This document shows positions 6,698 to 16,549 of a DNA stretch of 64,000 bases, in pieces (positions within the stretch are counted from its first letter, which is position 1; every line of letters begins with the position of its first letter). The notes beneath the pieces were generated by a model. That model was not told the DNA's origin. It was given only the letters and a program-made list of their open reading frames with translations, and made no database searches. The stretch comes from Bacteroidales bacterium (lineage in GTDB: Bacteria; Bacteroidota; Bacteroidia; Bacteroidales; UBA932): contig JAQXOE010000026.1 in the NCBI GenBank assembly GCA_029098505.1, positions 1 to 64,000 on the forward strand, given 5' to 3'. Position numbers and translations under genes: made by a program.

Positions 6698-9517
6698 ATG
6701 AAGAAGTTATTACTTACAGCAGTTGCATTGGCAACTTTCATAGTTTCAGCTTCGGCGCAGGATCTTCAGGTCCTTCCGAATGATCCGGCCGTAAAGTTCG
6801 GCAAACTTGAAAACGGCATGACATATTATATCAGACATAATGATAAGCCTGAAAAGCGTGCCGAGTTCTATCTGGCAACTAATGTCGGCGCTATCCAGGA
6901 AACTCCGGACCAGGACGGTCTGGCCCATTTCCTTGAGCATATGTGCTTCAACGGAACCAAGAACTTCCCTGGGAAGACCCTTCTTAACTGGTTGGAGAGC
7001 ATTGGTGCCCAGTTCGGTGCCAATATCAACGCCTCGACTGGTGTTGAACAGACCCAGTATATGCTCAACAACATTCCTCTCGTTCGTGAAAGTGTTGTGG
7101 ATACTTGTCTGCTCATTATGCACGATTATTCGCATTTCGTAAACTGCGATCCAGAGGAAATCGATGCGGAAAGGGGAGTGATACTTGAGGAGAGACGTAC
7201 ACGCAGAAATGCTTCATGGAGAATACGTGAGAAATCCTATCCGTACTACTTCGGTGACAGCAAGTACGCCACCACTTCAATTATTGGAAGTCAGGAGAAT
7301 CTTCAGACCTTCAAGCCTCAAAGCCTTCTAGATTTCTATCATACCTGGTACCGTCCTGACCTTCAAGCTCTTATCGTAGTGGGTGATGTCGATGTCGATC
7401 AGGTTGAAGCAAAGATCAAGACCATTTTCGCTGATATCCCGGCAGCGGAGAATCCTACACCGAAGGCTGTTATCACAGTCCCTGGAAATGTTGAGCCTAT
7501 GGTGGGCATCATCACCGACCCTGAGGCTCCTCAAACCAGCATTGAGCTGATATGGAAGCACGAAGCACGTCCTCAGATGCTGAACAATACCGTGCAGGGT
7601 TTGATGATTGACCTTATCCAGTCAGTTATCGGCGGAGTAATGCAGGAAAGATTCAGTGACATAGTCAGCCGTCCGGGAGCTCCGTTCATCGATGCTTATC
7701 TTTCCATAGGTTCAGTTTGCACCACCCTGGATATGGCGATGGGACAGGTCTCTGTAAAGGAGGCCGAAGTCTTCAGCGGTCTCAAGGCCTATATGACAGA
7801 GATTGAAAAGATGAAACGATTCGGCTTTACCGAGGCTGAAATCAACAGGGCCAAGATAGAAATAGTATCTTCTTATGAGAGTAATGCCAAGCGTGCAGAT
7901 AGCCGCAAGAACTCCGAGCTTGTCCCTGAGCTGATAAACAATTTCTTCCTGAACTACTCATATATGGAGCCTCAACAGGAGTATCAGCTGGTACAAGCAT
8001 TGCTCGAGCAGATTCCTGCGAATCTTATCAATGAGTACGCCAAGAGCCTGATTACTGAGGAGAATTTCGTTTTGCTCTACAAGGCTCCTGAAAAGGAGGG
8101 TCTGGTTCATCCTACTGAGACTCAATTGCTTGAGGTAGTTGAGTCTGTGAAGAATATGGAGATTCAGGCTCCTGAATCAGAGGAGATTGCAGTCGATCTT
8201 CTCGACTCTTCTGCTCTTAAGGGTTCAAAGGTCAAGAAGAGCAAGGAAATACTCTATGGCGCTACCCAGTGGGAGCTCAAGAACGGTGTGAAGGTGATTC
8301 TGCTCCCTACTGAATATGAAAAGGACAGGATACAGTTCAAAATCGTCAAGGACGGCGGATTCAGCCTCGTAGATGATGAAGACCTCGTGTCATTTGAGTC
8401 AAATCTCTATTCTATGTACAGCAATCTGAACGGAGTCTCTTCTTTCAACGGTACCACTCTGTCGAAGATGCTTGCAGGAAAGAAGGTGGCCGTTTCGCCG
8501 TCAATAGGCTCTCTAAACAGCAGTATCAGCGGTTCATCAACAGTGAAGGACTTCGAGACCGCATTGCAGCTGATGTACCTGTACTACACAGACCCTCGCT
8601 TCGATGAGGATGCATTTGCCAATGCAGTCAGCTCACTCAACGCTCTGCTGCCAAATGTGATGACTCAGCCTGAGTATCAGTTCCAGAAGCAACTTTACAA
8701 GACTCTTTACAATGACAATCCTCGCAATGTCTTCGTTGATGAGACCACTGTTTCAAAAGCGAGCCTCGCTACTATCGAAAGAGTGACCCGTTCTCTTTAC
8801 AGCGATGCTGCCGGTGCGACTATGTATATTGTGGGCAATTTCGACATTGATACTGTCAAGCCTCTGGTCGAGAAGTACGTCGGAAGTCTTCCTAAGGGCA
8901 AGAAGGCAACTCATTGGGTGGACAGGAATGTCGATTTGAGCAAGGACAACAAGGTCAATGACTTCAAGGTGGATATGCAGACTCCAAAGTCCACTGTCCT
9001 TCAGGTCCTCAGAAGCGATATCCCTTATAGCCGTGCAAATTCTGTCGCTGCGAGCGCATTGAACTATATTCTTGATATGGTTTATGTTGAAACTCTCCGT
9101 GAAGAAGAGGGTGGAACATATGGCGCGAGTGTAAGTGTCAGTCTCCAGAGACGTCCAAAGGAAGTCGGAGTTGTGGAAATCTACTTTGATACAAATCCAA
9201 GCTCTGCAGACAAACTCCGTGAGATTGCCCTTGAAGGCATAAGAAAGATAGCTGAGAACGGCCCTAGCGAGGAGCAGTTCAGCAAGACAGTCAAGAATCT
9301 TGAGAAGAATATTCCTGAAAGAAAGATTACAAACAGTTATTGGATGAGTGCTCTCACCAATTGGGTTGAGTTCGGTGAGGATATGGTAGAGGAGTATGAA
9401 GCAGCCGTCAAGGCTTTGACTCCTGCTGATATTCAGGCACTTGCATCAACTTTTGTAAATGATTCCAATAAGGTTGAGCTTGTAATGAGGCCGGGCAAGA
9501 CTGCTGAGAGGGAATAG
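6698..9517 (+). CDS. M16 family zinc metallopeptidase (pitrilysin/insulinase type)
   Basis: Encodes 939 residues with signal peptide MKKLLLTAVALATFIVSASAQ. The inverted zinc motif HxxEH is at 77-81 (HFLEH), with a downstream Glu in DPEEIDAERGVILEE near 155. Both M16 halves are present: an active N-terminal half and a C-terminal inactive half beginning near residue 520 (LKNGVKVILLPTEYEKDRI). This is a full two-half clamshell enzyme that degrades peptides in a closed chamber. The signal peptide places it in the periplasm or on the outer membrane. The next gene, the BASS transporter, begins one base after the stop, so both are in one transcript. Confidence 0.93.
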   Translation: MKKLLLTAVALATFIVSASAQDLQVLPNDPAVKFGKLENGMTYYIRHNDKPEKRAEFYLATNVGAIQETPDQDGLAHFLEHMCFNGTKNFPGKTLLNWLESIGAQFGANINASTGVEQTQYMLNNIPLVRESVVDTCLLIMHDYSHFVNCDPEEIDAERGVILEERRTRRNASWRIREKSYPYYFGDSKYATTSIIGSQENLQTFKPQSLLDFYHTWYRPDLQALIVVGDVDVDQVEAKIKTIFADIPAAENPTPKAVITVPGNVEPMVGIITDPEAPQTSIELIWKHEARPQMLNNTVQGLMIDLIQSVIGGVMQERFSDIVSRPGAPFIDAYLSIGSVCTTLDMAMGQVSVKEAEVFSGLKAYMTEIEKMKRFGFTEAEINRAKIEIVSSYESNAKRADSRKNSELVPELINNFFLNYSYMEPQQEYQLVQALLEQIPANLINEYAKSLITEENFVLLYKAPEKEGLVHPTETQLLEVVESVKNMEIQAPESEEIAVDLLDSSALKGSKVKKSKEILYGATQWELKNGVKVILLPTEYEKDRIQFKIVKDGGFSLVDDEDLVSFESNLYSMYSNLNGVSSFNGTTLSKMLAGKKVAVSPSIGSLNSSISGSSTVKDFETALQLMYLYYTDPRFDEDAFANAVSSLNALLPNVMTQPEYQFQKQLYKTLYNDNPRNVFVDETTVSKASLATIERVTRSLYSDAAGATMYIVGNFDIDTVKPLVEKYVGSLPKGKKATHWVDRNVDLSKDNKVNDFKVDMQTPKSTVLQVLRSDIPYSRANSVAASALNYILDMVYVETLREEEGGTYGASVSVSLQRRPKEVGVVEIYFDTNPSSADKLREIALEGIRKIAENGPSEEQFSKTVKNLEKNIPERKITNSYWMSALTNWVEFGEDMVEEYEAAVKALTPADIQALASTFVNDSNKVELVMRPGKTAERE

Positions 9518-9518
9518 T

Positions 9519-10490
9519 ATGAGTCCCGAAATCAGTTCTGCGATAGACAGCATAGAAGTGAGTCTCAATGTTGGTGGCATGAATGTCATCAACATTGTGC
9601 TCTCTTTTGTGATGTTCGGCATTGCCCTTGATATCCGCCCTTCCGTTTTCATTGATGTCTTCAAGAAACCCAAGAGTGTTCTTGTCGGGGCGTTGTGCCA
9701 ATTCCTGCTGCTGCCGGCATTGACCTTTCTTCTTGCCATTGCCCTTGGGGATCATATATCTCCAATGATTGCCTTGGGAATGATTCTGGTTGCCTCCTGT
9801 CCTGGAGGCAATATTTCGAATTTCATTTCCTCTCTTTCGAAGGCCAATATTGAGCTTTCAGTCTCTCTGACAGCCATCAGTACGGCTTTGGCAATAGTGA
9901 TGACACCTTTCAATTTCTGGTTCTGGAGCAGCCTTTATTTGAGAATATCGTCCGTGGCGGCTGAAATTCCGTATTTAAGCATACCTGTTTGGGAGGTATT
10001 TAAAACCATAGTCATACTTCTTGGAATTCCTCTTGTTATTGGAGTTCTGTGTTCCCGTTTCCTCCCTAAACTGGCCAATGCTCTAAAGAAACCTATGCAG
10101 TACCTCTCCATCCTTTTCTTTATTGCGATGGTCGTACTCTCTTTCTATAGCAATATTGATGCTTTCCTGAAATGCATCAAGTATATATTCCTTGTCGTTT
10201 TCGTTCATAACCTGTTGGCGCTCGGTATCGGTTATGGTACCGCCTTGTCATTCAGACTGCCGGAGAAGGACAGAAGAACTTTGTCCATTGAAACGGGCAT
10301 CCAGAATTCGGGACTGGGTCTTGTTCTTTTGTTCAATCCGCTTATTTTCGGCCACTTTCCTCCCCACGGAGGTATGTTGGTCATCACAGCCTGGTGGGCA
10401 GTATGGCATATAGTCTCAGGCTTGACGATTGCTCTAATATTCAATCTAAAAGATGCGCGAAAGAAGAAGAATAACCAGGAAGAAGACTGA
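9519..10490 (+). CDS. Bile acid:sodium symporter (BASS/SBF) family transporter
   Basis: Encodes 323 residues with about ten hydrophobic segments. The SBF hallmark ASCPGGNISNFISSLSKANIELSVSLTAIST (about 98-128) forms the crossover region that binds sodium in this family. IETGIQNSGLGLVLL near residue 260 is the second conserved repeat. The family carries bile acids, pantoate, pyruvate or other organic anions with Na+. The substrate cannot be read from sequence, and no pathway neighbours help. The start is one base after the M16 stop, and the last 38 bases overlap the first codons of the acyltransferase if the latter uses its upstream ATG. Confidence 0.88.
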   Translation: MSPEISSAIDSIEVSLNVGGMNVINIVLSFVMFGIALDIRPSVFIDVFKKPKSVLVGALCQFLLLPALTFLLAIALGDHISPMIALGMILVASCPGGNISNFISSLSKANIELSVSLTAISTALAIVMTPFNFWFWSSLYLRISSVAAEIPYLSIPVWEVFKTIVILLGIPLVIGVLCSRFLPKLANALKKPMQYLSILFFIAMVVLSFYSNIDAFLKCIKYIFLVVFVHNLLALGIGYGTALSFRLPEKDRRTLSIETGIQNSGLGLVLLFNPLIFGHFPPHGGMLVITAWWAVWHIVSGLTIALIFNLKDARKKKNNQEED

Positions 10491-11769
10491 TATCCATAAG
10501 TCCTCTTTTCAGTACATGTTTACTAAGTTCTGGTCGGACCTCTCAACAAGAATGAGCTATTTCAGGTCCGAGACTGTAGGGCTGGAAAAGATTCCTCAGA
10601 ACAGTATTGTGATTTTCGCTCCGAACCATTGCAATACCCTCATTGATGCACTCAATATATTGAGAATGAGGAAGGGTCCTACTGTTTATGGTGCCCGTGC
10701 AGATCTTTTCAACAAAGCTGCATTAGCTAAGGTTCTCCGTTTCCTGAAGATTGTGCCTTTGGTCAGAGTCCGAGACGGCCTGTCAAATGTGACCAAGAAC
10801 TACGAAACTATGAGCGAGGTCTATACTGTCCTTGGCGATGGAATACCTTTCTGTATGTTTCCTGAAGGCACCCATAGGCCTATGCACTCGTTGCTCTCCC
10901 TTAAGAAAGGCATTTTCCGTATGGCAATCGAGGTTGACCAGCTTTATGACCGTGATGTCTATGTGGTTCCGGTCGGTCTCGAGTATGGAGATTATTTCCG
11001 CTTCGGAAGCACCTGCCTTATACAGATAGGTGATGCGATCAATGTCAGTTCGTATATGCGCGAGCATCCTGATGAAGGTGATGCCGAAACCTATAGACAT
11101 CTCCTTGAACTTCTTAAGGAGAGGATGAGCGAGCTAATTACCTATATTCCTGACGATGACCATTATCAGGCGATTTGGGACTATACCAGAATTATGACTG
11201 CCGGCAGGAGGCCGTCAAGCCTCCAGGAAAGGTTGAAGAAGAATCGCGCAGTAATTTCATCTGTATTGAGGGACCTGAACGATGCTGACTCTGCATCCCT
11301 GCTTGAGGAGAAACTCAATGCTGCGACAGCATTCGACAATATGAGAAAGGCAGAAGGCATTTCATACCGTTCATTCGGGTTCAAGCATCCTCTGCTACGT
11401 TTTGTCGGTAAGACTATTGCTGCCCTGATTCTGCTTCCGCTGTTGTTACCGTTTGCGATCTTTTCTGCGCTGCCTATGCTCGTTAATGGTTTTCTTTGTC
11501 ATAAGTTGATCAAGGACAAGGCTTTCCGCAACTCGGTAAGGGATGTTGTAATTTTCTTGCTTGCTCCAATTGAGGCGATTATTACTTTTATAGTCGGATT
11601 GTGCTGCTCTGTTGCCTGGTACGATATTCTGCTGCTGATGCTTTCATTCTTTGTAGCTCCAGCTATCGCGTATTGGTGTCTTGAGTGGTCTCGCCGTTGG
11701 CTTTCAGATTTGAGGCTTATGTTCAAACCTGCTCTCCGAAAGCAATTTAAGGACGTCCGAACTATGTGA
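10453..11769 (+). CDS. Glycerophospholipid acyltransferase (PlsC-like) with C-terminal membrane segments
   Basis: Encodes 438 residues. The acyltransferase motifs are NHCNTLID (His59...Asp65, spacing H-x5-D rather than the usual H-x4-D), GARADLFNKAALAKVLRFLKIVPLVRVRDG (motif II) and FPEGTHRP (136-143, motif III). After about residue 315 there are two or more strongly hydrophobic segments. It probably transfers an acyl chain to a lysophospholipid or glycerol phosphate at the inner membrane. The H-x5-D form is, to my knowledge, shared by Bacteroidota relatives with NHxNxLxDA. The upstream ATG overlaps the BASS gene by 38 bases; the internal ATG at 10516 (MFTKFW) is a plausible alternative start. 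Confidence 0.82.
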   Translation: MRERRRITRKKTDIHKSSFQYMFTKFWSDLSTRMSYFRSETVGLEKIPQNSIVIFAPNHCNTLIDALNILRMRKGPTVYGARADLFNKAALAKVLRFLKIVPLVRVRDGLSNVTKNYETMSEVYTVLGDGIPFCMFPEGTHRPMHSLLSLKKGIFRMAIEVDQLYDRDVYVVPVGLEYGDYFRFGSTCLIQIGDAINVSSYMREHPDEGDAETYRHLLELLKERMSELITYIPDDDHYQAIWDYTRIMTAGRRPSSLQERLKKNRAVISSVLRDLNDADSASLLEEKLNAATAFDNMRKAEGISYRSFGFKHPLLRFVGKTIAALILLPLLLPFAIFSALPMLVNGFLCHKLIKDKAFRNSVRDVVIFLLAPIEAIITFIVGLCCSVAWYDILLLMLSFFVAPAIAYWCLEWSRRWLSDLRLMFKPALRKQFKDVRTM

Positions 11770-11816
11770 TTTTCTTTACTCTATCCCTCATCTACAAACT
11801 TCAGGGTTAATAAGAA

Positions 11817-11855
11817 AAGAGGGTGACTAAGTAATCATAGCTTGGTCACCCTCTT
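11817..11855. terminator. Shared terminator between acyltransferase and nifJ
   Basis: Arms 11817-11831 and 11841-11855 give a 15-bp stem with one G-T pair and a 9-base loop. The minus-strand side runs into TTTTCTT, so it serves nifJ; it can also stop plus-strand transcription of the acyltransferase operon. Confidence 0.8.
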
Positions 11856-11877
11856 ATTATATCTGATACCTTAAGGC

Positions 11878-14800
11878 TTACTTCTGAGCAAGTCTCTGGT
11901 ATGTTGAATAGCGAACCTTTGCAAACTCTTCTGTCTTCTGGAGAAGCTCCTCAGCTCTCTCAGGGAACAGCTTGTAAAGTGATGCGAAACGAACCTCACC
12001 TTTCAGGAAGTCCTGGAACTTGGTCCAATCAGGCTCCTTGCTGTCAAGAGAGAACGGATTCTTATCTGTGCCCTCAAGAGCAGGGTTGTATCTGTAGAGG
12101 TGCCAGTAACCGCATTCTACAGCGAGTTTCTCTTCCTTCTGGCTGAGACCCATTCCGGCCTTCAAACCGTGGTTGATACAAGGTGCGTAAGCAATGATGA
12201 GAGATGGTCCGTCGTATGCCTCTGCCTCTTTGATAGCATTCAGATACTGAACAGGGCTTGCACCCATCGCTACCTGAGCAACATATACATAGCCATAGCT
12301 CATAGCCATCATACCGAGGTCCTTCTTGCGTATCTTCTTTCCTGAAGCAGCGAACTTCGCAATAGCTCCTGCAGGTGTAGCCTTAGATGACTGACCTCCG
12401 GTATTCGAATATACCTCTGTATCAAGAACAAGGATATTTACATTCTCTCCGGATGCAAGTACGTGGTCGAGACCGCCGTAACCGATGTCGTAAGATGCAC
12501 CGTCACCACCGAAGATCCACTGGCTGCGTGCAGGAATGAAATTCTTGAGTGTGACAATCTTCTTGGCACGATCGCAGGTCTTTTCCTCAAGGATAGGAAC
12601 GATTCTGTCAGCAACCTCGCGGGTGATAGCATAGTCGTTTCTGTTCTCGAGCCACTTGCTTGCAAGTGATACAGCTTCTTCGTTCTTGCCTTCTTCAACG
12701 ATGTGCTGGAACTCAGCGGCAATAGTCTCGCGGATGCGGTCTGAACCGAGTTTCATACCGAGACCGAATTCGCAGAAGTCCTCGAAAAGTGAGTTTGCCC
12801 AGGCAGGACCGTGACCCTTTGCATTGGTGCAGTATGGTGATGCAGGGAATGATGCTCCGTAGATTGATGAACAACCGGTAGCATTTGCAATCATCATATG
12901 GTCACCGAAGAGCTGGGTGATATTCTTGATATATGGTGTCTCACCACAACCGGCGCAAGCTCCTGAGAACTCGAAGAGAGGCTGTGCGAACTGTGAGTTC
13001 TTCATATTTGCGGCCTTGTTGAAGATATCCTCCTTATAGCCAACCTTTGAGTTCAGGTAGTCGAATGCAGCCTGCTCGCCCTTGTTGTCAAGGTATGAGG
13101 CCATAGTGAGGGACTTCTCCTTAGAGAGACATACGTCAACACAGTTTCCGCAACCTGTACAGTCGTCAACAGAGATAGAGAGAGCGAACTTGTACTCCTT
13201 GAGGTTTGCCTTGCCCTGGGCAATCTTTACGTTTGCAGGTGCTGCAGCGGCCTCAGCCTCTGTGAGTATGAATGGACGGATGGCAGCGTGAGGACAAACG
13301 AATGCGCAGGTATTGCACTGGATACACTTCTCAGGATCCCATACAGGAACATTGACAGCGACTCCGCGCTTTTCGAATGCAGCTGTGCCGGCAGGCATTG
13401 TACCGTCCATATAAGGAACGAAGCTGCTTACAGGGAGGGTGTCACCGCATTGTGAGTTGACAACGTCTGCTACATTCTTCACGAATGCAGGGGCAATGCG
13501 GTTAGCATTAGGGTTGGTGAACTTGGCCTTGATTTCAGCCCACTCTGCAGGAACCTCAACCTTGATGTACTCGCCACCGCGGTCAATTGCAGCATAGTTC
13601 ATATTGACGATGTTCTCACCCTTCTTGCCATAGCTCTTGAGGGCAGCATCCTTCATATACTTCACTGCGTCGTCTGCAGGGATGATGCCTGTGATGCGGA
13701 AGAATGCGCTCTGGAGGATGGTGTTGGTACGTCCGCCGAGTCCGATTTCAGCCGCAATCTTGGTAGCATTGATGATATAGAAGTTGATGTGCTTTCTGGC
13801 AATGATGCCCTTTACGTGGTCAGGAATCCTCTTGAGAGTTTCAGTCTCGTCCCAAAGGGAGTTGAGGAGGAGTGAACCGCCGTCCTTGATGCCCTTGAGA
13901 ACGTCATACTTCTCAAGATATGAAGGAACGTGGCAGGCAACGAAGTCAGGAGTGTTCACGAGATATGGCGCCTTGATTGGAGCCTCTCCGAAGCGGAGGT
14001 GTGAGCAAGTGTAACCGCCTGATTTCTTTGAGTCATAATCAAAGTATGCCTGGCTGTAAAGCTTGGTATGTGAACCGATAATCTTGATGGTGTTCTTGTT
14101 TGCACCTACAGTACCGTCTGAACCGAGTCCGAAGAACTTGCACTCTGTTGTGCCCTTCTTTACGATTGAGATCTCGCCCTTGATAGGGAGTGACTTGAAG
14201 GTAACGTCGTCAACGATACCGATGGTGAAATCCTCCTTTGGCTCCTTCTGGTCAAGGTTGTCGAATACTGCGATAATCTGTGCAGGGGTGGTGTCCTTTG
14301 AAGACAGACCGTAGCGGCCGCCGATGATGAGCGGAGACTGCTCCCTGTTACCCTGGAATACAGTCTTGATGTCCTGGAAGAGAGGCTCTCCGAGAGCTCC
14401 CGGCTCCTTGGTCCTGTCGAGGACAGCAATCTTCTTGACTGACTTAGGAAGCACCTTGAGGAGATACTTTGCAGAGAATGGACGGTAGAGGTGAACGGTG
14501 ATGAGACCGTATCTCTTGCCGCGCTTTGCAAGGAAGTCTATGGTTTCCTTGATGGTTTCGGTAACTGAACCCATAGCCACGATGATATTCTCGGCATTAG
14601 GGTCACCGTAATACTCGAATGGACGATACTGTCTGCCTGTCAGCTCGCTGATTTCGCCCATATAGCGTGCAACGATGTCAGGGATGGCATCGTATGCCTG
14701 GTTTCTTGATTCAACTGCCTGGAAATAAACGTCACCGTTCTGAGCGGTACCGCGGGTTACAGGAGCCTCAGGTGAGAGCGCTCTCTTGCGGAACTTCTCA

Positions 14801-15405
14801 AGTGATTTCTTGCTGACCATACCGCGAAGGTCGTCTTCGTCGATAAGTTCGATTTTCTGGATTTCGTGTGATGTGCGGAATCCGTCAAAGAAATGGAGGA
14901 AAGGAATGCTGCCCTTAATAGCTGAAAGGTGAGCTACAGCTGCGAGGTCCTGAGCTTCCTGAACAGAACCGGAAGCAAGCATCGCAAAGCCTGTCTGGCG
15001 GCAAGCCATTACGTCCTGATGGTCTCCGAAGATGGAGAGTGCGTGTGATGCGAGAGCACGTGCCGATACGTGGAATACTGCCGGAAGCATCTCTCCTGCG
15101 ATCTTGTACATATTAGGGATCATAAGGAGGAGACCCTGTGAAGCAGTGTAGGTGGTTGTGAGCGCGCCAGCCTGCAGTGATCCGTGTACTGCTCCTGCAG
15201 CACCGGCCTCACTCTGCATTTCGGTAACTTTTACGACTTCACCCCAAAGGTTCTTTTTGCCGTTTGCGGCCCATTCATCAACGTTCTCTGCCATCGTTGA
15301 TGATGGAGTGATAGGGTAAATGGCTGCGTGCTCGCTGAAGAGATATGCGATATTCGATGCAGCATAGTTACCATCACAAGTGACGAATTTTTTCTCTTTT
15401 GCCAT
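11878..15405 (-). CDS. nifJ: Pyruvate:ferredoxin (flavodoxin) oxidoreductase, single-chain
   Basis: Encodes 1175 residues, the usual length of the homodimeric enzyme. The domain order is the pyrimidine-binding domain (IYPITPSSTMAE near 30), transketolase-C-like and gamma domains, and an insert with two [4Fe-4S] sites (CIQCNTCAFVCP near 695 and CTGCGNCVDVC near 748). The thiamine pyrophosphate domain follows, with CAGCGETPY near 817 holding the proximal cluster and GDGASYDIGYGG near 968. It decarboxylates pyruvate to acetyl-CoA and CO2 and reduces ferredoxin, the main anaerobic route in this group. The likely acceptor is the ferredoxin at 5529. Monocistronic, with a -7 box at 15444 and a terminator at 11817. 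Confidence 0.98.
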   Translation of the reverse strand: MAKEKKFVTCDGNYAASNIAYLFSEHAAIYPITPSSTMAENVDEWAANGKKNLWGEVVKVTEMQSEAGAAGAVHGSLQAGALTTTYTASQGLLLMIPNMYKIAGEMLPAVFHVSARALASHALSIFGDHQDVMACRQTGFAMLASGSVQEAQDLAAVAHLSAIKGSIPFLHFFDGFRTSHEIQKIELIDEDDLRGMVSKKSLEKFRKRALSPEAPVTRGTAQNGDVYFQAVESRNQAYDAIPDIVARYMGEISELTGRQYRPFEYYGDPNAENIIVAMGSVTETIKETIDFLAKRGKRYGLITVHLYRPFSAKYLLKVLPKSVKKIAVLDRTKEPGALGEPLFQDIKTVFQGNREQSPLIIGGRYGLSSKDTTPAQIIAVFDNLDQKEPKEDFTIGIVDDVTFKSLPIKGEISIVKKGTTECKFFGLGSDGTVGANKNTIKIIGSHTKLYSQAYFDYDSKKSGGYTCSHLRFGEAPIKAPYLVNTPDFVACHVPSYLEKYDVLKGIKDGGSLLLNSLWDETETLKRIPDHVKGIIARKHINFYIINATKIAAEIGLGGRTNTILQSAFFRITGIIPADDAVKYMKDAALKSYGKKGENIVNMNYAAIDRGGEYIKVEVPAEWAEIKAKFTNPNANRIAPAFVKNVADVVNSQCGDTLPVSSFVPYMDGTMPAGTAAFEKRGVAVNVPVWDPEKCIQCNTCAFVCPHAAIRPFILTEAEAAAAPANVKIAQGKANLKEYKFALSISVDDCTGCGNCVDVCLSKEKSLTMASYLDNKGEQAAFDYLNSKVGYKEDIFNKAANMKNSQFAQPLFEFSGACAGCGETPYIKNITQLFGDHMMIANATGCSSIYGASFPASPYCTNAKGHGPAWANSLFEDFCEFGLGMKLGSDRIRETIAAEFQHIVEEGKNEEAVSLASKWLENRNDYAITREVADRIVPILEEKTCDRAKKIVTLKNFIPARSQWIFGGDGASYDIGYGGLDHVLASGENVNILVLDTEVYSNTGGQSSKATPAGAIAKFAASGKKIRKKDLGMMAMSYGYVYVAQVAMGASPVQYLNAIKEAEAYDGPSLIIAYAPCINHGLKAGMGLSQKEEKLAVECGYWHLYRYNPALEGTDKNPFSLDSKEPDWTKFQDFLKGEVRFASLYKLFPERAEELLQKTEEFAKVRYSTYQRLAQK

Positions 15406-15443
15406 AGTTGAATGTTATGTTATGTAAAATTAGTTCTATTCTA

Positions 15444-15451
15444 CAAATATA
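15444..15451 (-). promoter_or_regulatory. -7 box for nifJ
   Basis: Minus-strand TATATTTG, about 39 bases before the nifJ ATG. No clear -33 TTTG. Confidence 0.55.
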
Positions 15452-15486
15452 TGTAAAATATTTTGAAGTTAGAAGCCTTTAGTGAC

Positions 15487-16377
15487 TTACTGTTTGCCCT
15501 CTATGACAACTTCTGTGCCTTGAGCTCCTGCTATGCGTTTTACCAGCCCCTGAAGGACGTTTCCGGGTCCGAGTTCAACGAATCTTACAGCGCCGTCCGC
15601 AAGCATTGCCTTAACTGACTGGGTCCATCTGACTGGTGAAGTCAACTGTGAGAGAAGATTGGCTTTGATGAGCTGGGGGGCGCTTTCTGCTTTCGCGCTA
15701 ACGTTTTGATATATAGGGCAACAAGGGACCCTGAACTGAGTATCTTCGATTGCTTTCCCAAGTGCTGCGCGGGCCGGCTCCATAAGAGGGGAATGGAAGG
15801 CTCCGCTGACTGCGAGGGGCAATGCACGTTTGGCACCTGCCGCCTTCATCGCTTCGCAAGCTGCTTTTACCGCCTCGACTTCACCTGAAATGACTACTTG
15901 CCCGTCGCAATTGTAATTCGCGGCAATGACAGTGCCCTCACATCCGGCACAGATATCCTCGACTTTTTCCGTCGGAAGACCGATTACCGCTGCCATCGAG
16001 CCGAGAACTGCTTCGCAGCATTTTTGCATCTCGCTCGCACGCAGGGCAACGAGCTTGAGTGCGTCCTCGAAGTCCATCGCTCCAGCTGCTGCAAGTGCGG
16101 AGAATTCACCGAGTGAGTGTCCGGCAACCATATCCGGCTTGAAGTCCGGATCGCTCTTGGCCAGTGCATACGAGTGGAGGAAAATTGCAGGCTGTGTGAC
16201 TCTGGTGGCTTTCAAATCCTCATCGCTGCCGTTGAACATTATATCCGTGATTCTGAATCCAAGAATTTCATTGGCCTTCTCGAAAAGGTCCTTGATTCCG
16301 TTGTCGTTAAGGTATAGGTCCCGGGCCATTCCAGGGAACTGTGAGCCCTGTCCGGGAAAAATGTACGCGTTTTTCAT
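15487..16377 (-). CDS. fabD: Malonyl-CoA:ACP transacylase
   Basis: Encodes 296 residues from ATG 16377 (MKNAYIFPGQGSQFPGM). The oxyanion motif GQGSQ is at 9-13, the nucleophile elbow GHSLGE at 86-91 with Ser88, and the catalytic His in AVSGAFHSPLM at about 195. The enzyme moves the malonyl group from CoA to acyl carrier protein for fatty-acid synthesis. The frame is open 14 codons further upstream, but that extension crosses the leader and the family start is at MKNAYIF. The promoter box is half of the palindrome 16416-16454, which it shares back-to-back with tRNA-Arg. No other fab gene is adjacent. Confidence 0.97.
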   Translation of the reverse strand: MKNAYIFPGQGSQFPGMARDLYLNDNGIKDLFEKANEILGFRITDIMFNGSDEDLKATRVTQPAIFLHSYALAKSDPDFKPDMVAGHSLGEFSALAAAGAMDFEDALKLVALRASEMQKCCEAVLGSMAAVIGLPTEKVEDICAGCEGTVIAANYNCDGQVVISGEVEAVKAACEAMKAAGAKRALPLAVSGAFHSPLMEPARAALGKAIEDTQFRVPCCPIYQNVSAKAESAPQLIKANLLSQLTSPVRWTQSVKAMLADGAVRFVELGPGNVLQGLVKRIAGAQGTEVVIEGKQ

Positions 16378-16415
16378 ATTCTTGAGTTTTTGCCTTCCCA
16401 ATGAAGGAAATATCC

Positions 16416-16454
16416 GCAAAAGTAGGTTTTTTTATTGAAAAAACCTACTTTTGC
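16416..16454. promoter_or_regulatory. Perfect palindrome carrying two outward -7 boxes (fabD and tRNA-Arg)
   Basis: Arms 16416-16432 and 16438-16454 are exact reverse complements over 17 bases around a 5-base centre. Each arm contains TACTTTTG facing outward: minus strand at 16417-16424 toward fabD, plus strand at 16446-16453 toward tRNA-Arg, whose first base is 16461. No -33 TTTG is present at standard spacing on either side. Confidence 0.75.
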
Positions 16455-16460
16455 ATACTC

Positions 16461-16532
16461 GCCCCTTTAGTTTAATGGATAGAATTCAGGATTCCGGTTC
16501 CTGCGATACGCGTTCGATTCGCGTAGGGGGTA
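16461..16532 (+). tRNA. tRNA-Arg (anticodon CCG)
   Basis: Folds into a full cloverleaf: acceptor GCCCCTT with AGGGGGT (two G-T pairs, including pair 1-72), D stem GTTT/GAAT, anticodon stem CAGGA/TCCTG around TTCCGGT, and T stem ACGCG/CGCGT around TTCGATT. Anticodon CCG reads CGG (Arg). Discriminator base A; CCA is not encoded. Driven directly by the -7 box ending 7 bases upstream. Confidence 0.92.
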
Positions 16533-16549
16533 CAAAAACTCAAGCTCTG

